DNA from: Przewalskia tangutica
Lineage: Eukaryota > Streptophyta > Magnoliopsida > Solanales > Solanaceae
Reading direction: 5' to 3'
NCBI GenBank assembly: GCA_029844215.1
Contig: JAQGDG010000047.1
Location: 1,105,558 to 1,169,557, forward strand
DNA length: 64,000 nucleotides
Shown here piece after piece: positions 34,101 through 45,175 of the stretch; position 1 is the stretch's first letter; the number at the start of each line of letters is the position of its first letter. The position numbers and the translations under genes are program-made. The notes under the pieces were generated by a model that had not been told where the DNA came from, did not search any database, and saw only the letters and a program-made list of their open reading frames with translations.

Positions 34101-34717
34101 GGATGGTTCCACGGCCATGCTTATACCGAGGTGAGATGTTGGGGCACGGCCATTGTGCGTTAAATTCGGGTTGTATTTGAGTGATGATTTCACGGGCATG
34201 AGTCCACGACTTGACATGGCTTATATGTTGTATCGTAGTTTGGTTATCATACATGTCTCACGCTTTATATAGACTATTATGATTTCATTTACGATTTTCT
34301 GATTCACATACTTGGTACTGTTATCGACCTCCTTCGGGCTGCGTTCATGCTGCAGTTGAGGTACTTAGCTTGGCGATCCGCACTCTTAGGATCGCTGTTC
34401 GGTTCTCGAAAGCTCCGTATCTCGGAAGCTTGTCTGTGATGCAGTTCCTGAAGTAGTAGTCTTTTGTTTATTCGGGGACATGGCGGGCCCCGTCGTCGGT
34501 ATGGTTTTAAAATTCTTAAGAGGTGCGCTTTGTTGTGGCGAGTTTGTAAGGATATCGCTCAAGTTTTAATTTATGTACAAAAGGTAACCGTTGGGTTAGC
34601 TGCTTTCTTATTTCATTGTTTCTTTCTTGAGTTTTTATTTCCATTGGTTTTCTCACGATGTTGTATCACTAGGGTGCCCGGTAAGACACGATCACGCCCG
34701 GTTCGTCGTGACAAAAG

Positions 34718-34729
34718 TGGTATCAGAGC
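34718..34729 (+). other. Primer-binding site of E5
   Basis: TGGTATCAGAGC, four bases after the LTR end (GTGACA at 34713). Canonical initiator tRNA-Met type. Confidence 0.93.
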
Positions 34730-34774
34730 AGTTAATCCTCGGAGAGTGTCTACAGACCGTATCCAGTAGAGTCT

Positions 34775-34810
34775 TGATTATCGGTGTGTTGTGCACCACA
34801 TCTATAATCA
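34775..34810 (+). other. Leader stem-loop with GTGCAC loop (E5)
   Basis: TGATTAT (34775-34781) pairs with ATAATCA (34804-34810). C82/T03 is a mismatch. GGTGTG (34783-34788) pairs with CACATC (34797-34802), one pair being G-U in RNA. The loop TTGTGCAC is 34789-34796. It lies between primer-binding site and gag. Confidence 0.78.
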
Positions 34811-34918
34811 GGAGGCTATAGGATATTTAGGATTGGTTTCCATTCTTCTCACTCGAGATCGTGCCTTAGAGCGGTGTTATAAGTTGGACTCCTCCGGCGT
34901 GTTGTTTGTATACCGGTG

Positions 34919-36045
34919 ATGCCTCACGCGAAGCAACCAGAGCCCGAAGAGCAAGGCTGAGAGGAGTCGCGAGTAGAGCGGCGGCGGTCTCTCCCGAGAC
35001 TACGGCTGAGCCTCGATCCATGCACAGAGCGAGGAGATGGGTTACAAGAGATGGCCCGATTATTGGCGGGATCGTGGCGAGCACGAGATAGACCGGATGC
35101 AGTGATTCGGTAGTACCCATAGTTCACCCGAGGTCAGATAGTTTGAGGCTACGGGATTTTCTGAGTTGTAGCCCACCTGAGTTCTACGGTCGAGGCACGA
35201 GGATGATCCGCGGGAGTTCATCCGGCGATTCTGACGGATCATGAGAGTGATCAAGGCTTGAGACCGAGTCGGTGGTTTTGTTCGCGTCGGCCGCGTGATC
35301 TGCAATGATCGTAGTTTGATTCGGGAGCTGTCCCGGGGAACATGCACTCCAGTTGTCAGTGAGTTCTCATAGGCTTTCGGCCATTTCTTGCCTCGCGGAT
35401 GAGAGGGCACGGGCCGACAGATGTTTGATGCTAAGGCAAGGGGGGCGCACAGTTCGGGAGTACAATGTGGAGTTTGACTCATTGGCCCGGTATGTCCCCG
35501 CTTTGGTGGCCAGTATGGAGGATAGAGTGCACCGTTATGTCACCGGACTCGATGATTATTTAGCGGAAGGGTGCACGGTGGCTCTTCACCGGCATGGACA
35601 TTGCCCGCATCGAGCTATGCGCGGCGGTGAGGAACGTAAGTCAGCGGAATAACCAAGATCGAGAAGAGGCCGGGACAATAGAGTCATCCGTGACCTTCGA
35701 GGCGGCCTCGTGAAGCGAGTTATTTACCTCAGCCAGTACAGAGTGCTCCATCACGCCTTGGGGCGTTCGAAATTCGGGAAGCGGTCGGGGCTCCCGAGTT
35801 TCGAGTTTTGGGAGCGAGGGCGTTAGTCGATGGGACCACCCCTACCTCGTTGTGGCGTTGTGGTAGGCTCCATGGTGGGAGTGTCGTCTTTGGAATGGGA
35901 GTTTGTTTTACATGCGGCAAAGGCCATTTTGCGAGAAATTGTCCAACCAGAGTAACGCGGATGTAGACTCGGCCGGGATCGTGGGTGATTCATCTCCTCC
36001 TTTTTCTGTGCGCGCGAGGAAGGAACATGAGTAGAACGACATGAA
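34919..36045 (+). pseudogene. gag: gag of E5, full-length form, frameshifted
   Basis: ATG at 34919 follows the leader. The clearest frame, 35353-35652, carries the retrotransposon Gag capsid domain: LRQGGRTVREYNVEFDSLAR, then a short stretch to VTGLDDYLAEGC. A linker rich in Arg follows. The first knuckle region (about 35845-35880) has lost a base. The second knuckle at 35904-35942 reads C-F-T-C-G-K-G-H-F-A-R-N-C, one residue short between the second Cys and His. Several other frameshifts prevent one continuous protein. Gag packages RNA in the cytoplasm; here it could only act if the breaks are sequencing errors. Confidence 0.87.
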
Positions 36046-36442
36046 GGGGCAGTGAAGTAATAGTTACAGGTATATTCTTAACCCTCTAGAGACTAGTATG
36101 CATTGTTGTTATGGTGATGTGTTAAGTGCTATGTTCGGATAGCTTCGTGTACAAATGTGATTTAGAAGCCTGGTTAGTGAAAAGGGTAAGTCTGGGGATG
36201 AGAAGTTTTGAACCTTAGAATTTATGACAGTCGAGACCTTAGAGGTAAGGCCGGCTAGAGTAAAAGATTTTACAGTAATCTTTGTCGGAGTACATAGTAT
36301 GTGGGGAGTATTTTTCGGGTGATAAGTCCATGAGTGGCATAACTGATTCTTATGTGAGTGGAGTAGTGAAGACTATACCGACGTCTGCGTTTTGGAGACT
36401 TAGGAGGAACATTCGGGACGAATGTTTCTAAGGGTGGGAGAA
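36046..36442 (+). other. E5 short post-gag region, inverted repeat, polypurine tract
   Basis: About 400 bp with no gene. The inverted repeat AACATTCG-GGA-CGAATGTT is at 36408-36426, then the polypurine tract AAGGGTGGGAGAA (36430-36442) directly before the 3' LTR. Confidence 0.82.
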
Positions 36443-39436
36443 TGTTACACCCCGTAAATTCAAGGAGTAAGATAAGAACATACCAAGGAATATAAGAGTT
36501 GAAAGTTGATAGATAAGTTGACAAACATGTGTTGGACGGATTTTGAGTTTACCTTGGAGTGTTGTACCCCAATTGTTAAGAGTTTCGAGGTGTTTAAAAT
36601 CCTAATATGTAGTTCGTTAAATCTAGATCCCAACGCAACAAACCGTTCGTCGATAGGACATCGGAGTCAAAAGTTATGGAAGTTTCAAGTTTGGAGCAGC
36701 AACAACAGCTGCCTGCGGTACAGCGGCCAGATCGAGGGTCCGCGGGGTGCGCAGTGCCGCGCGCCGAATGCGGGCCGCGCAGGAATGCTGGAAATTTTCT
36801 CGGAAGTGGAAGCGCCGCGGCTCCGTGCGGGGCATGCGCCAAGCGCGGATTTTTCGCGATAAAAGGTGAAATCAGAGATTTTTTGTTAAAAACCTATGGG
36901 AGGGTGACAAGTGTCCCTCCCATCCTTTTTGACCAGATCAGGGCCTATTTTAGGGCCAAGTCTTGGAAGACTTGGCCATTTCATTTCAAAACCCTTCCAT
37001 GGAAAACCCTATCCCTTCTCTCTAGTTTTTGGAAGAAAACCTAGCCTAAGAGGAAATTGTTGGAGCGGCGGCAAGAAGGAAAAGTGTGGGTAAACTTGTG
37101 GGAAGCGCTGGTGGGCGTTTTTGACGGAAAGAGGTGGAAGAAAAGGGGCTTTTGTGGGCTATTTCTTAAGGTAAAAGTTTCCCCTTTCTCTTGGTTATGA
37201 GCCTAAGGCTGTTATATTTTAGTAGTATAGATGTGAGCCTGAGGCTGTTATATTTTAGTGATTTAGAATAGAGCCTAAGGCTGTTATATTGCAGTAGTAT
37301 AGAGTTGAGCCTGAGGTTGTTTTATTTGAATAGATTTGGGTCTTGTTGTCTTGTTGAAACCGAAAATGGGCATGTTAGCCTTAAGATTTTAACTTCAATT
37401 GGATTTCTAATTGGGTCGTCGCATGTTGTAAAAGGAGATTGCAATTGTTGAAGATGTCTAGGGCTAGATATCGTGTTAGACTTAAGAACTTGGATTGGAA
37501 AGAGTTGAAAGGGGTTTAGGGTTGGTTTATTGTTGGCCAGGAATGGCATGGAATTATTGGTTTATTTTGCATTATTGTGGGAGTTTGGTTATTGAATTCG
37601 ACCTTAACAAAGGTGGCAAGTTAGTAGAAACAAAGGAAGTGCCGTCCAAATTGTCGTAGAATTTAGGGACTTTGCACTTAGTTACTCTACGTTCAGCTAG
37701 AGAGTTTGATAGGCGTTTATGACCCTTATAGGATTGAAGTACTACGGTGGCATATTCTACTTAGGGAAGGTGCAGTGGAGCATTTTGCTTATTATGCGAC
37801 AATCGTCGCGATGTATGTGATTCTTCCTATCCTCTTCAGCATGACTATTTGTAAAATATATAGTGCGGTAGACGCACGTGTGTTAAAGGAATTTGACTTC
37901 CCTTTTGTGTCTTGACTTGATATGAAGTGTTAAGGGCTTCATTGTGTGGAAATAGTAGTAAAGTCTTATCCGTTAGTAAATTACTCGGTTAAAAGAATGA
38001 GCCCTATTGGTCTCATAAATGTTTATAGTGGTAATTGGTTGGTTTAAAACATAAAGTGTTATAACGGCTTTATGGGAAGTTTGTTATAACCACTTTATGT
38101 AGCTAAAAGAATGGTTTGTTGTTTTCAAAAGATAAGAGACGTGACTTGTAATTGACCTAAACGGTGTTGAAAAGTATAAAACCTAATTCGTGAGAAATGA
38201 ATACTTGGTTTTTAAAAGAATAACGTTACAAATTTCGGAAATGGGAATAAGGATCGAACAAGCCAACGCGTCGATAAAGGAAAGAAGTAATGACAATTAA
38301 TCATATTAAAACCAAGAGAAACCTCCATCTGCATAAGCTAAGATAAGACAAAATGGCATTACATTTCCTAGATCATGGTCATTTAATGAGAATTATTGAA
38401 ATCAAGTTTTGATCTTCTTAAAAATTCCAAAGTAAGGAATTCGATTTCTAAAAGAAAAGAGACTTAAGAATTGGAAGTGTTTTGTTTCAAAAGAAAGGCA
38501 CGGTTTTGTCTTGTATTGTTTTAAATCATAAAGTGTTATAATAGCTTTATGGGAGGTTAATTATAACGACTTTATGGAAATAAAGAAATGGTCTCATTAT
38601 TAGATTTAAAATGGTAACTTGATTTTGGGAAAAGGAAGTAACTTCGTTTTCAAATATTGAACTCCTTTGATGGAAAAACATAAGTGACTTGTTTATAAAA
38701 GGTAGGAGTACCTTGATCTTTAAGGGTTAAATACTTGGGTTTTAAATGGTATACTTGACGTTGTGTTAGAAGTAATTATAGTACCTTGAGTTGTGTGTAA
38801 TCGGCCTATGCTTGTTGTGATAGCCTTGTTGTGCAAGTGTTTGGTTGTGTGCTACGAGTCTCGATGGAGGCGGCTATCCGTTGATTGATGGGCATCTTGA
38901 CATGTTGGGTAGCCACGGTATGTTCCGTTAAGTGTTATCGGTTACTTGTTTGGACATCTTGACACGTTGGGTAGCCAGCGGGTATCGTCCGGTGAGTATT
39001 GTTTTGTTAGTTGTTAGGACATACTGACACGTTGGGTAGCCCACGGGTATGCTTCCACAGGGATTGTTATCTTGTTGACTCCTCTGGGCATACCGACACG
39101 TTGGATGGTCCACGGGTATGGGCCCACTAGGATGGTTCCACGACCATGCTTATACCGAGGTGAGATGCCGGGGCATGCGGCCATTGTGCGGGTTAAATTC
39201 CCGGGTTGTATTTGAGTGATGATTTCACGGGCATGAGTCCTGACTTGACATGGCTTATATGTTGTATCTTGTAGTTTGGTTATCATATATGTCTCCGCTT
39301 TATATAGACTATTATGATTTCATTTCTGATATTTCTGATTCACATACTTGGTACCTGTTGTACTGACCTCATTCGGGGGGCTGCGTTCATGCCGCAGGTT
39401 GAGGTACATAGCTTGCTGATCCGCACTCTTAGGATC
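36443..39436 (+). repeat. 3' LTR of E5, first part
   Basis: Matches 31393 onward, apart from the divergent patch 36693-36845 and scattered indels. It is cut at ...CTTAGGATC (39436) by E6; the partner LTR continues GCTGTTCGG at that point. The rest lies beyond the window. Confidence 0.9.
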
Positions 39437-42102
39437 TGTTATACCCCGTATTTCCAGAGTATGTACGTGAGGGCGTACGTATAAAAGTTTGAGCCTTAAA
39501 GTTAGGCTAGGTTCGAAATTTGGGCACAAGTGCCGATAGGAGTCGTTTTTCGAAGAAACGTTTTACTAAACTTGCGAAGGGAAAATTCTGGCTATGTCAT
39601 TTATAATTTTTGCGGATTTTTCCGAGAGACGAAACATTTTGGACCAACGGGAGGGTGACATGTGTCACCCTCACATTGGATGAGGTTGGGCGGCATTGGT
39701 GGACGATTTGGGCTACTTTAGTTGGTAGGATATTTTGTGCAAGTTGTGTGGTAGATGGATAAGGTCCACATGGTTAAAATCTAGCCCTACACTTGCACCA
39801 CACTTGTCTTCATCTTGGCCATTGGTTGGCCTTTGGTTAGCCTATAAATACTCCCCTTACTTGAAGACTTTCTTCATCCAAAAACTTGAGCAATCTTTCT
39901 AAGTCTCAAATACTCCCTCCCTCTTGTTTGCTTTCATCCAAAGCCCCCTCCCCCTTTGAGAAAGGCCCTTGGCCGAGAGCCTCCCCTCACGTTTGTGGTG
40001 CCACTAGCCAGAGGTACCCCTAGCCTAGTTGTTTTCGTATAATACCCCTTGTTGTGGTATAAAAATACTCTCCTAGTATTGTTATAATGTCCAAATACCT
40101 TGGCCCAAATACCTTGTAGTATTCCCAAGGTTACACTTATACAAAAGCCCAGAAAATACTATTATACTTCCTTTAGCCACTAAACGAAACCCTAAGGAAA
40201 ACCTTCATAGTCGGTTGAAGTGTTAAGTAGAAGTGGCGTAGAACTTCTAAGGGTTGTTTGGAGCGGGTTGGAGCACTCGGAGTAGGAGCTTAACATTGCT
40301 CAGGAGCGACATTAAACTTGGATAATTTTGGGCTCATCGAGGTAAATACTCATCCTTCTTTTGTAATTGGAAATTACATACTGTAGTAGTATAGAAATGA
40401 ATATAAGATTCATAGAAGAGAATTGAACTGTAATAGAAGGATATTACAGAATAAACTTGAACTGAAATCACATCAGAAGAATATAAGTGGTAGAAGTTAA
40501 ACTGTACTTACATAGGACTGTATTACAGTAGACTGATAACCTTTATTGGTTGAATGTTTTGCAAGTAGCATGTCTTTACTTAGAAGGTGGACAAGGCTAA
40601 GGGGTTATAGCCGTGGAGCGTTTTGCTTAGAGTCGATAATCGTCGCGAGGTATGTGATTCTTCCTATACTCTTGAGCATGATAATTTAAATGAAGATATA
40701 TAAAATACGGCAATGTTTTTTGACTTAATCCTGAATAATATATAGTACGGTGAAGCGTCGTGTGCTAATTGAGCGTGGTTATGCGGCAATGTCTTTTGAC
40801 TTAAGCCTGAATAACAAGAAACTTGAAGTATGTCACAAGAGTTAAGAAACCATTTTTGAAAGAAGAGTAACACTTGGTTTTAAAGGTTTTAAAAAGAGTT
40901 ATACTAGCTTTATGGGGAGTTAGGTATAACGTCTTAAGAGAGGTAAAGAAAATGGTTTACTGATTTTAGAAGTTAAGAGACTTGATCTTATAAGATAAGA
41001 GACTTAACTTAAATGAATTAATATGAGTTTTGTGTGAAACCTCATTCGTGAGTAATGAGTGCGTGGTTTTAAAAGGAATAATGTTTCTTGATTTGAAATC
41101 GAATGTGTATCGACAAACCAACTGCGGCGTTAATAAAGGAAAATGTATTGAATAATGAAGTATTATTAAAACGGTAGAAACCTCCATCTGCATAAAAGCT
41201 AAGATGAGACAAAATGATATTACATTTTCTAGATCATGGCTGCTTAATAAGATTGATTATGAACAAGAATAAACTGCTCACGCCTTTATGGCATATGTTA
41301 CTCAATTGTTTTAAAAAGAGATTAAGACATTGAACTATGAAACTTTTCTAAAAAGAGACTTGCGTAATTGAAATTAGGCAAACTGGAACTTTAGGGAAAA
41401 GAAGGGCATTGTGTTGTCTTAAAATGGTTTAAAACATAAAGTGTTATAACAAGCTTTATGGGAAGTTGGTTATAACGACTTTATGAAAACAAAGAAGGGT
41501 TTATCATTGGTTTTAATGTGGTGACTTGACTTTAAAGAGAAATGTTTTGGTCTAAAAGAAGGCATGGTATTGCCTTAAATTGGGTTTTAAAAAGGAAAGT
41601 ATGGAAATTGTTTTGGTTTACTTAAAAGATGTAAGTCACTCTCTTTTATACTACGGGTATTGGGTGATTTTTATAAAAAGAATGGATCTCTTAAAAGGAA
41701 TTTAACGTACGTAGTACTTTAGGGTTAAAACCCGGACTTTGACATAAAAGAAAGTACCTTGAGTTGTGTATAACTTGCCTATGATTGTTGTTGTGAAACT
41801 GCTATGCTTATTGTCATAGCCTTGTTGTGCAAATCTTGTATTTTACTCGACTACGGTTCGTGAGATGAGCAAGGAATGTATTCACTCGACCTTGGTTCGT
41901 AGGATGAGCAGGAATATATTCACCCCACTACGCGTTCATAGGATGAGCGGAATGTATTCACCCAACTACGCGTTCATAGGATGAGCAGAATGTATTCACC
42001 ATTCTCGCGTTAAGTAGGATGAGCGGGAATGTATTTCACGCATTCTAGCGTTCGTAGGATGAGCGGGAATGTATTCACTCGACTACCGTGTCCATAGGAT
42101 GG
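39437..42102 (+). repeat. 5' LTR of E6, 3' end deleted
   Basis: TATA box CCTATAAATA at 39841-39850, about 405 bp in. Then come block 1 (40614-40675), the hairpin (about 41440-41488), block 2 (41176-41245) and a 38-bp array. The LTR then passes directly into the last bases of the pre-gag leader at about 42102, through the shared word GGATGGACC / TTGGACC. A loss of about 0.8 kb is implied by comparison with E3. Confidence 0.85.
41844..42100 (+). repeat. 38-bp minisatellite in the E6 LTR
   Basis: Seven units start near 41844, 41884, 41922, 41960, 41998, 42038 and 42077, each with GTTCATAGGATGAGCGGAAT then GTATTCAC. No other element in the window has this unit. Confidence 0.87.
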
Positions 42103-42130
42103 ACCTCCGGCGTATTCCTTTCCTTCACGA

Positions 42131-43301
42131 TTCGCCTCGCGTAAAACCCCGAGCCAGATGGGCAAAGCGATCGAGGCTAGTAAAGATCTGAGAAATCTGG
42201 CGCGAGCGTCGATACACGAGCGATGCCGTGGCGGGTTTGGCGCGCCCGCGCGAGTTTAGAGCGGCGATGTTGCTGGGACTCTGATACTGAGCCTCGATCC
42301 GCGGCTGGAAGCGGATGAGATAAGTACAAGGAGATGGCCCGATTCTGGCGAGTCGTGGCGATATGAGAATAAATTTGAATCTGTGATTCAGTCCGTAGCA
42401 CGTAGTTCACCCCGGCGAGCGATTTGAGACTCACGAGATTTTACGAGTGTAACGCGAGTTTTATGGGTCGAGGCACGAGGATGATCGCGAGAGTTCATCC
42501 GGCGATTCTGACAGTCGTAAGTGATCAAGCGCCGGAGACCCGGTCGGTGGTCTGATTCGCGTCGGTGCGTGATACCGCAATGATCGGTAGTTTGATTCGT
42601 GGGAGCTGTCGGGGAAGATACGCTTCCGGTATATGGGCAGTTCTCAAAGGCATTTCTTGCACAATTCTTGCCTCGCGGATAGGAGGGCTCGGGCAATTTT
42701 TAGCGTTGAGGCGGGGCGGGCGGGCGGTTAGAGAAGTACAATGTAGTTCGACTCGTTAGCTTCGGTATGTCCCCGATGCGTAATGGCGATATGGAGGGCC
42801 AGTACCGCTACGTCGCGGGCTAGATGATTACTTAGCGAGCTTATGCGGGTGTAGCTCTTGCCCGGGCATGGACATTGCCGCGTCTGGCTTCATGCACTAG
42901 GATGTGAGCACGGAGATCGGCGGAATGGCGAGATCGATGAAAGAGGCGAGGCGCATGGTCCTTTGGTAACTTTCATGGCGGACCGCCTCAAAGGAGCTAG
43001 TTATGTACCTCGCCCGATCTGAGTGGTCCTCGCGATCTCGGGGCGTTAGGTATTCGAGGCTGGTGAGCTCGGGAACAGTTCCGGTATCGTGAGTTCTAGC
43101 GTGAGATTCATGTCCCCTCGGTGTACCGCGATGTAGCGTCGTCGGGAATGTCGTCTTTCACGGTGCTTGTTTCACTGCGGCCGTCGAGAGCCATGTGGCG
43201 AAGAGCGTGCTTATAGGAGAATGCAGCGGTATGGCGCGACTGCGGATCGATGGCGGTTCATCGCGCCTACAACTATAAGCCTGCGATGCGAACTATGATT
43301 A
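42131..43301 (+). pseudogene. gag: gag of E6, badly degraded
   Basis: Starts near TTCGCCTCGCGTAAAACC, where others have ATGCCTCCGCGTAAGGC, so the start codon itself is lost or miscalled. Sequence collinear with the full-length gag follows: the capsid segment (GTACAATGTAGTTCGACTCG at about 42735) and the knuckle region near 43110-43215, where CTTGTTTCACTGCGGCCG marks the second knuckle. Stops and shifts occur throughout. End placed near 43301 by alignment with E3's TATGATTAG. Confidence 0.75.
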
Positions 43302-43944
43302 AGTGGGCGGTAGATTGGTATATCCTTAACCTCAGAGTTTTGCATGCTTGATATGATGATCTTTCGTTGTCGCCGTATGCGGATAACGTTGTGTTAATTA
43401 TGAGTTAGAAAACATGGTTAGTTGAAAGGATAAGTCCATGGGTAGTGTAAAATGGAAGTGGTAGCTTTCATGACTTTGTATAGAGTAAGATTCTTAGGAT
43501 CGAAACAAGAGCTTGATCGTTAAGTGGGTGGGTTGGGCCATGTGCGGGCCAACCGCGGCTGTTCGAGATAGGGTCAGCTCTGGGTGGTCGCGCGGTGGTA
43601 GGAGTCACGAGGTGCTAGGCCCAAGTTTAGATGACCATCGTATGAGTTCGTGGATGTGTTCGACCAGAAGCAGATCGTGAAGGCCGGGAATGGTCTTAAG
43701 GGAGATTGAGGCTAGTAAGATGACCAAGTTTGGAGGTGGTGACTCCCAAGTTTTGGAAACTAAAGCGTTGATTAAGCGTGATGCATTATACTAGAAGAGT
43801 TCAAGTGTTCGAAGGAAGCGCGTGTAAGGAAGGAAGAGGGCGTGTGTTATTACGTGGCGGTGTGGCGTTGACAACTTGTTAGAGGAACTTTATCGTTATC
43901 CGTCTTGAGAAGGAACATTGGGCGAATGTTTCTAAGAGAGAGAA
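43302..43944 (+). other. E6 post-gag region with LGPSL-like segment
   Basis: The shared segment GCTAGGCCCAAGTTTAGATG is at about 43612-43632. The inverted repeat survives in shortened form at 43914-43930, followed by the polypurine tract to 43944. No gene recognised. Confidence 0.7.
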
Positions 43945-45175
43945 TGTTATACCGTATTTCGAGTATATGCGTGAGGCGTGCGTATAAAAGTTTGAGCCTT
44001 AAAGTTAGGCTAGGTTGAAATTTGGGCACAGTGCGAAAGGAGTCGTTTTTACCCGTGAAGCGTTTTACTAAACTTGCGAAGGGAAAATTCCGGCTATGTC
44101 ATTTATAATTTTTGCGGATTTTCCGAAGGCTACATTTTGGACCAGGAGGGTGGCGTGTCACCGCATTGGATGAGTTAGGCGGCATTGGTGGGCGATTTGG
44201 GCTACTTTAGTTAGTAGGATATTTTGTGCAAGTTGTGTGGTAGATGGATAAGGTCACATGGTTAAAATCTAGCCCTCTGCACCACACTTGTCTTCATCTT
44301 GGCCATTGGTTGGCCTTTGGTTAACTTATAAATACTCCTTACTTGAGACTTTCTTCGTCCAAGCAGGCAATCTTTCTAAGTCTCAAATACTCCCTCCTCT
44401 TGTTTGCTTTCGTCAAAGCCCTCCCGCTGAGAAAGGCCTTTGGCGAGAGCCTCCCCTCCCCTCACTGTGGTGCACTAGCGAGGTACCCCACTAGCCTAGT
44501 TGTTTTTCGTATAATACCCTTGTTGTGGTATAAAAATACTCTCTAGTATTGTTATAATGTCAAATACCTTAGCCCAAATACCTTGTAGTATTCCCGAGTT
44601 ACAACATCTAAAAGCCAGAAAATACTATTATACTTCCTTTAGCCACCACTTGAAACCTAAGGAAAACCTTCATAGTCAGTTGAAGTGTTAAGTAGAAGTG
44701 GCGTAGAACTTCTAAGGGTTGTTTGGAGCGGGTTGGAGCACTCGGAGTTGGAGCACTCAGAGTAGGAGCTTAACGTTGCTCAGGAGCGACATTAAACTTG
44801 GATAATTTTGGGCTCATCGAGGTAAATACTATTGTCCTTCTTTTGTAATTGGAAATTACATACTGTAGTAGTATAGAAATGAATATAAGATTCATAGAAG
44901 AGAATTGAACTGTAATAGAAGGATATTCTGAATAAACTTGAAGCGAAATCATGAGAAGAATATAAGTGGTAGAAGTTAAAGCGTACTACATGGGGCGTAT
45001 TCTGATGGTGATAACCTTTATTGGTTGAATGTTTTGCAAGTAACATGTGCTACTTAGAAGGTGGACAAGGCTAGCCGGGTTATAGCCGTGGAGCGTTTTG
45101 CTTATAGTCGATAATCGTCGCGAGGTATGTGATTCTTCCTATACTCTTGAGCATGATAATTTAAAGGAAGATATA
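43945..45175 (+). repeat. 3' LTR of E6, first part
   Basis: Collinear with 39437-40690; TATA box at 44327-44334. Interrupted at GAAGATATA by E7. The partner LTR continues ATATATAAAATACGGC at this point, matching the resumption after 63685. Confidence 0.88.
45171..45175 (+). repeat. Target-site duplication of E7, left copy
   Basis: ATATA directly before TGTAACGACC; repeated at 63686-63690. The surrounding target is itself AT-repetitive, so the exact boundary could shift by a base or two. Confidence 0.85.

Larger units (their letters stand above)
31393..34713 (+). repeat. 5' LTR of E5 (3321 bp)
   Basis: TGTTACACC to CGTGACA. Contains a 36-bp array (32155-32282), block 1 (about 32727-32785), the conserved hairpin (33005-33055 and a variant near 33487-33540), block 2 (33277-33344) and a 64-68 bp array (33864-34100). 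No TATAAATA like the other elements was found. The patch 31657-31806 differs strongly from its partner LTR. Confidence 0.92.
31393..39436 (+). mobile_element. E5: gag-only LTR retrotransposon, 3' LTR split by E6
   Basis: 5' LTR 31393-34713, interior 34714-36442 (only 1729 bp), 3' LTR from 36443, interrupted at 39437 by E6. The order primer-binding site, leader hairpin, gag, inverted repeat, polypurine tract is complete and compact. It lacks the post-gag LGPSL segment of the other members. The LTR start TGTTACACCCCGTAAATTC and U3 region differ from the rest; the downstream LTR keeps the shared blocks. Confidence 0.92.

Noticed and set aside
41844..42114. CRISPR-like spacing of repeats in the E6 array
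   Set aside because: Units are contiguous and diverge gradually, with no unique spacers; this is an ordinary minisatellite inside a plant LTR.
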